A stretch of DNA of 64,000 bases. Source: QAMX01 sp964448855 (GTDB taxonomy: Bacteria > Bacillota > Clostridia > Oscillospirales > QAMX01). Location: the NCBI GenBank assembly GCA_964448855.1, contig CAYUXI010000004.1, positions 1 to 64,000 of the forward strand, written 5' to 3'. Below the pieces are notes generated by a model that saw only the letters and a list, made by a program, of their open reading frames with translations, was not told the origin of the DNA and did no database searches. Of the stretch, positions 59,766 to 64,000 are shown piece by piece. Within the stretch, counting starts at the first letter, position 1. Every line of letters begins with the position of its first letter. The position numbers and the translations under genes were made by a program.

Positions 59766-61226
59766 ATGAATTTCATTCCGGATCACGCAACACCCTGCTA
59801 TGACTATCTGTGTACCTGGAACATACAGGATCAGTTGGCTCGTCAACTGAAATGGAACGACGCGGGCGCATCGGGACAGCGCGACGCATTGAACGATGCC
59901 ATGCTCTTCGATAGCGACGCCTATCACCCGCTGAACAAAACCTGCCGGAGCGGCCTGATGCTCGTCATCGATGACGGCTGGGATGTCCCAAAGGGCACGG
60001 CAAACCTGCCGGGGACGCCCAACGTCTATGGCCGCTGCGACCCCGACACGGAAAAATTCCCGAATTACGGCGATACTCCGGCAGAACGCCTGAAAACGCT
60101 GAGCCAGAAGGTGCTGGAAAAAGGCTACTGCGGCCTGGGACTCTGGATTTCTCCGCAAATCAGCGGGGAGGATGCCAATCAACCGGAGACGCTGGAAAAG
60201 GCAAGGGCGTACTGGACGGAGCGCGCCCAATGGTGCGCCGAGGCCGGTATCCGGTACTGGAAAATCGACTGGGGCATTCACGGCCATTCCGTGCCATACC
60301 GCACCATGCTGACCGAGGTGCTGAAGCAGTACGCCCCGGATGTGATCGTTGAACACGCTGTCTCGCTGCCACCGTTTACCGAGCTGGGCAATCCGCCCTG
60401 GCGCAAACAGCAGACGGCGGATATGCTGCCGATCAGCGATGTGGTGCGGCTGTATGACGTGATGGAACCGCTCGTCTCCTCCTCCATGCTGATGCGTGCC
60501 GATGAGGCGCTGTCCGCAGCGTCGGACTACACCGCGAAATATGACGTAGCCGGGATTCTGAACGGGGAGGACTGCGCCTCGATCTGTGCGGCACTGGGAC
60601 TGGCCATCGGCATCATGATGGAAGACCCGGCCAACAGCGGCTCGGAAGCCTGCATCCGCTGGCACCGCATTGCGCCGCCGTTCTCCATCTGGAACGGCGC
60701 ATACCGCACGAGCGAAGAAATCCTGACCGATGCCTACTATTTCGAAGAGGATGCCGCATCGTGGGTGAAAACCAAAGGAAAAACCATGCACGAAAGCGCA
60801 CCGGCCGTGATGGCCAGAAACTGCGACCTGCCGCAGGTGGAAACAGACGGCGTCCGACCGTTCATCTGTGCATCCAGACATCCGGAAACGGGTGCCTGCT
60901 GCATCGCCGCTATTCAGCGCACCGTCAATCAGCAGATCAACCAGGTGGCACCGGCCAATGTGACGTTCCACATCGGCAGCTCTGACCGCCTCTGCGGCGT
61001 CTTCGGCTGCTTTGAGAGCCTGACACTGGAGTATGACGAATCCATCACCGGCCGCCACGTCTTCGCGCAGGATTTGATGGAAGACGAAGCGCACGAGATC
61101 ACCGAGCTTTGCTACCTGGCCGACCATCGGCTGACCATCCCCGGCGACGTGCTGACAGCCTGTGGTCGCCGTGCCCGCAAGCCGGAGGATCCCTGCGACC
61201 CGTCGTGCATCATCGCAATTCGCTGA
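59766..61226 (+). CDS. Alpha-galactosidase-like (GH27/GH36 clan) protein
   Basis: A 486-residue protein without a signal peptide. A TIM-barrel region has LMLVIDDGWDVPKG and RYWKIDWG, the latter like the nucleophile Asp strand of GH27/GH36 enzymes. AGILNGEDCASICAALGLAIG and the beta-rich C-terminus fit a retaining alpha-galactosidase layout. It may act intracellularly on galactosides, or be a non-catalytic relative. The start at 59766 is chosen because AAAGG lies 9 bases upstream; an ATG at 59757 abuts the site. Confidence 0.75.
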   Translation: MNFIPDHATPCYDYLCTWNIQDQLARQLKWNDAGASGQRDALNDAMLFDSDAYHPLNKTCRSGLMLVIDDGWDVPKGTANLPGTPNVYGRCDPDTEKFPNYGDTPAERLKTLSQKVLEKGYCGLGLWISPQISGEDANQPETLEKARAYWTERAQWCAEAGIRYWKIDWGIHGHSVPYRTMLTEVLKQYAPDVIVEHAVSLPPFTELGNPPWRKQQTADMLPISDVVRLYDVMEPLVSSSMLMRADEALSAASDYTAKYDVAGILNGEDCASICAALGLAIGIMMEDPANSGSEACIRWHRIAPPFSIWNGAYRTSEEILTDAYYFEEDAASWVKTKGKTMHESAPAVMARNCDLPQVETDGVRPFICASRHPETGACCIAAIQRTVNQQINQVAPANVTFHIGSSDRLCGVFGCFESLTLEYDESITGRHVFAQDLMEDEAHEITELCYLADHRLTIPGDVLTACGRRARKPEDPCDPSCIIAIR

Positions 61227-61317
61227 AAAAATCCATCGCTTTCATCCAAACAGGGGCGCTGATCGTCTGACGATCAGCGCCCCTGTGGTCTGTTTCTGTT
61301 GTGTGAATGAACCGCAG

Positions 61318-62547
61318 CTACCGTGCGTTGGCTTCTGCCGATTCGCCAAAGAACTGATGAAGCAGCTCCGGAAACGGCGAAAGGGAGCGGCGGAGAATCC
61401 CATGCGCCTGAGCGATGGCGGTTCCGTAATTCGTGACGGGCACGTTCTGCTTCCGACAGGCTTCCAGCCGGGACTGCATTTCCCGCTCGTTGAGCATACA
61501 GCCGCCGCAGTGAACCACCAGCGAATAGTCGGACAAATCGTCCGGAAATTCCGCGCCGGACGTAAAGGCAAACTGCAAATCCTTCCCCGTATACGCACGC
61601 AGCCAGCCGGGGAGCTTGACCGTTCCAATATCGCCGCACTGCCGATGATGCGTGCAGCCCTCGGAAATCAGAACCCGATCGCCGTCCGAGAGGCGGTCGA
61701 GCGCAGCCGCGCCGTGGACAACCGTGGAGAGGTCGCCCTTGTACCGCGCAAACAGGATCGAAAACGAGGTCAGCAGGATGTCCGACGGCACCACCGCACT
61801 GACACGGCGAAACGCCTGCGAATCGGTCACAACGAGCCGCGGCTTGACAGCAAGCGTAGCCAGTGCATTCGGCAGCTCCGTGTCCTGCACCACCATGGCA
61901 AAGGCGTGGTGGTCGAGAATTGCACGCAGCGTCTGCTGCTGTGGCAGAATCAACCGCCCCTTGGGTGCCGCTTCATCAATCGGCGTGACCAGAATCACGA
62001 GATCGCCGGGGTTCAGGAGATCCTGAATCAGCTCCCGCGTTTTTTCACCCTTCGGAAGCAGCTGCGCCAGCTGGTCCTTCAGCTCTTGAATGCGGTCACC
62101 ACGCGACGCGCTGACGTAAATCTCATGCTCTGCGGGTGCGGGACAGTCAGAGAGCAGATCACATTTGTTCCAGGCGATCAGATAGGGGATGCTTCGCTCT
62201 GCAAACAGGGAACAGAGCGTTCGATCGTCCTCCTGCAGCCCCAGCGTAGCATCGACGACCAGAACGGCCAGATCGGTCTTGGAGAGAATCTGCCGAGCCC
62301 GCCGGACGCGCATCTCGCCGAGCGTCCCCTCGTCATCCAGACCGGGCGTGTCAATGATCACAACCGGCCCCAGCGGCAGAAGCTCCATGGACTTCTGCAC
62401 TGGGTCAGTAGTCGTGCCCTTGATGTCGGAGACGAGCGAAAGCGCCTGACCGGTGACGGCATTCACAAGGCTGGATTTCCCGGCGTTGCGCAGCCCGAAG
62501 AAGGCAATATGCACCCGCTCACCGGATGCAGTATCGTTGAGGGACAT
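61318..62547 (-). CDS. hydF: [FeFe]-hydrogenase maturation GTPase HydF
   Basis: A 409-residue protein. The GTPase P-loop is GLRNAGKSSLVN, with DTPGLDDEG and NKCDLL as G3 and G4. The C-terminal domain has the cluster-binding EGCTHHR...HCGGC motif. HydF is the scaffold that carries the di-iron precursor made with HydE and HydG and delivers it to HydA. It is 14 bases after hydG. No HydA or HydE is in the window. Confidence 0.95.
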   Translation of the reverse strand: MSLNDTASGERVHIAFFGLRNAGKSSLVNAVTGQALSLVSDIKGTTTDPVQKSMELLPLGPVVIIDTPGLDDEGTLGEMRVRRARQILSKTDLAVLVVDATLGLQEDDRTLCSLFAERSIPYLIAWNKCDLLSDCPAPAEHEIYVSASRGDRIQELKDQLAQLLPKGEKTRELIQDLLNPGDLVILVTPIDEAAPKGRLILPQQQTLRAILDHHAFAMVVQDTELPNALATLAVKPRLVVTDSQAFRRVSAVVPSDILLTSFSILFARYKGDLSTVVHGAAALDRLSDGDRVLISEGCTHHRQCGDIGTVKLPGWLRAYTGKDLQFAFTSGAEFPDDLSDYSLVVHCGGCMLNEREMQSRLEACRKQNVPVTNYGTAIAQAHGILRRSLSPFPELLHQFFGESAEANAR

Positions 62548-62561
62548 ACAGACGGCTCCTT

Positions 62562-64000
62562 TCAGAAGCGAAAATCACGCCGATTCGAGTTGCGAATTTC
62601 GGCAATGTTCTGCCGCGCAATCGTCCGAACCTTTTCGTTTGGAATCTTCGCCAGCTCGCGTTCAATCATGGCAAAGCCGACGTCGCGTGTCGCGTCGGAC
62701 GCATAGTCAATCAGGTATTCCGTCAACGTCATCAGCGCGTTCGGGTGGCAGCAGTTCAGAATCTGCCCCGTTTTGCAGAGACTCATAAACCGGTCACCTG
62801 TGCGCCCCTCGCGATAACAGGCTGTGCAGAAGGAGGGAATGTGATCCGACTGCATCAGCCAGCGAACCACCTCGTCCAGCGTGCGCTGATCGGAAACGTC
62901 AAACTGCTCCGAATCGTGCGGGCGCTCCTCTTCACAGTACCCGCCGACCGAGGTACGGGAAGCACCGCTGATCTGCGAAACGCCGTAGTCCAGAACGCGG
63001 CCACGCACGGCCTCGCTTTCGCGGGTCGAAATGATAATCCCTGTGTAGGGGACGGCAATCCGGATGCAGGCGATGATTTTGGCAAACATCTCGTCGGAAA
63101 GGCTGTTGTCGAACACATCCGGATCAATATCGTCCGCGTGCTTGACACGCGGCACACTGATGGTGTGGGGGCCTACACCGTGAACGGCCTCCAGATGCTC
63201 CGCGTGCATCAGCAGACCGGCGAATTCATAGGCATAGCCCTCCAACCCGAACAGAACGCCCAGACCGACATCGTCAATGCCGCCGTCCATGGCGCGATCC
63301 ATGGCCTCGGTGTGGTAGGCGTAATCGTGCTTCGGGCCGGTCGGATGTAGCTCCAGATAGCTGTCCCGGTTGTAGGTTTCCTGGAACAGAATGTAGGTGC
63401 CGATGCCCGCATCCTTCAGCTTCCGGTAGTTTTCCACCGTTGTGGCCGCAATGTTGACGTTGACGCGGCGAATGTCTCCGTTTTTGTGATGGACGGAGTA
63501 GATGGTGTGGATGCAGTCGAGAATGTACTCGATCGGGTTGTTCACCGGATCCTCTCCGGCCTCAATGGCCAGACGCTTGTGCCCCATGTCCTGCAAAGCG
63601 ATGACCTCGGCGCGCACTTCCTCCTGCGTCAGCTTTTTGCGCGCAATGTGCTTGTTTTTGTAGTGGTAGGGACAGTATACACAGCCGTTGACGCAGTAGT
63701 TGGAGAGATACAACGGCGCAAACATGACAATTCGGTTGCCGTAGAAGGCCAGCTTGATTTCGTTGGCCAGCTGGTACATGGCTTCAATCTTTTCCGGAAT
63801 GTCACAGGCCAGAAGCACGGAGGCTTCCCGGTGGTTCAATCCGGCGCAGGTCACACCATTGCCACTTTTTTTCGGCCGTGCTTTTTCCAGCAATGCGTCA
63901 ATCAGCTCGACGTTGTGCTTGTTGGTCTGTGCATAGGCGATGGTTTCGCGAATTTCCGCGTCGCTGATGAATTCCTCTGCTTTGCGGGAAGTGGGACAAT
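62562..64000 (-). CDS. hydG: [FeFe]-hydrogenase maturase HydG, 5'-truncated by window edge
   Basis: About 478 residues are visible; the frame runs off the right edge, but little of the N-terminus should be missing (family about 470). It is a radical SAM tyrosine lyase making CO and CN- for the H-cluster. The SAM-cluster motif is NYCVNGCVYC (CxxxCxxC), and the C-terminal cluster motif is CTACYREGRTG...NCC. It is transcribed leftward just ahead of hydF, so the two form a maturation unit. Confidence 0.93.
   Translation of the reverse strand, partial: CPTSRKAEEFISDAEIRETIAYAQTNKHNVELIDALLEKARPKKSGNGVTCAGLNHREASVLLACDIPEKIEAMYQLANEIKLAFYGNRIVMFAPLYLSNYCVNGCVYCPYHYKNKHIARKKLTQEEVRAEVIALQDMGHKRLAIEAGEDPVNNPIEYILDCIHTIYSVHHKNGDIRRVNVNIAATTVENYRKLKDAGIGTYILFQETYNRDSYLELHPTGPKHDYAYHTEAMDRAMDGGIDDVGLGVLFGLEGYAYEFAGLLMHAEHLEAVHGVGPHTISVPRVKHADDIDPDVFDNSLSDEMFAKIIACIRIAVPYTGIIISTRESEAVRGRVLDYGVSQISGASRTSVGGYCEEERPHDSEQFDVSDQRTLDEVVRWLMQSDHIPSFCTACYREGRTGDRFMSLCKTGQILNCCHPNALMTLTEYLIDYASDATRDVGFAMIERELAKIPNEKVRTIARQNIAEIRNSNRRDFRF

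Noticed and set aside
1..64000. CRISPR arrays, rRNA genes, insertion sequences with transposase
   Set aside because: No regularly spaced repeats, rRNA motifs or transposase-like frames were seen anywhere in the window.

Overview
The window looks like a piece of a Gram-positive, spore-forming, anaerobic Clostridia genome, probably Oscillospiraceae/Ruminococcaceae-like. The evidence is SpoIIR and YpeB, an oxygen-sensitive class III ribonucleotide reductase, the [FeFe]-hydrogenase maturases HydF and HydG, a class I lysyl-tRNA synthetase, lipobox lipoproteins with Thr/Pro-rich linkers, and AGGAGG-type ribosome sites. The species is not determined.

Bases 1-13.5 kb are accessory DNA, visibly richer in A/T than the rest. 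Leftward genes at the edge (DUF2815, DUF2800, small phage-type proteins, a sigma-like regulator) are typical of a phage or integrative-element replication module. Divergent from them is a tight rightward operon: an excisionase-like HTH protein, a beta-class amino-methyltransferase, a C5-cytosine methyltransferase, an McrB-type AAA+ GTPase, a LlaJI/McrC-type nuclease, a small protein, an ImmA/IrrE-type metallopeptidase with a C-terminal HTH, and two membrane proteins. It ends at a 44-bp perfect palindromic terminator. I read this as a LlaJI/BsuMI-like restriction-modification island with extra, possibly defensive, genes. The control region between the two divergent units carries repeated GGACA/TGTCC palindromes. 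No integrase or attachment site is visible.

Bases 13.5-14.4 kb contain no convincing gene but hold a consensus promoter followed by a structured, terminator-like RNA candidate. From 14.4 kb the sequence is G/C-rich chromosome. A leftward operon (pssA, psd, PAP2 phosphatase, an E2-like acyltransferase homologue, ypeB, a methyltransferase) links phosphatidylethanolamine synthesis with a spore germination gene. Next come a DUF6054-like small gene, tRNA-Arg(ACG), a secreted GH43 protein, a lipoprotein, VanZ, an alpha-CTD/Lrp regulatory pair flanked by duplicated gene-end sequence, GH51 arabinofuranosidase, a HAD phosphatase, a GNAT protein, class I LysRS fused to a tRNA-binding domain, and an nrdG-nrdD-trxB operon in which NrdD carries a fused redoxin.

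From 35.5 to 41 kb lie a DNA glycosylase, an LTA-synthase-like enzyme, a MATE transporter, spoIIR (ribosome site inside a hairpin) and a TraB-family lipoprotein. From 41.3 to 52.8 kb, apparently one transcription unit, are three tandem GH43-like lipoproteins (the third lacks active-site residues), fucI, araB, an SDR of the mannonate oxidoreductase type, kdgK and gnd: extracellular glycan cutting joined to pentose and hexuronate catabolism. The right end holds a CBS-domain membrane protein, a HAD hydrolase, a phosphodiester-glycosidase-like protein, another propeller lipoprotein, a nucleotide pyrophosphatase-like enzyme, DUF378, a GH27/GH36-like protein, and hydF with a 5'-truncated hydG running off the window.
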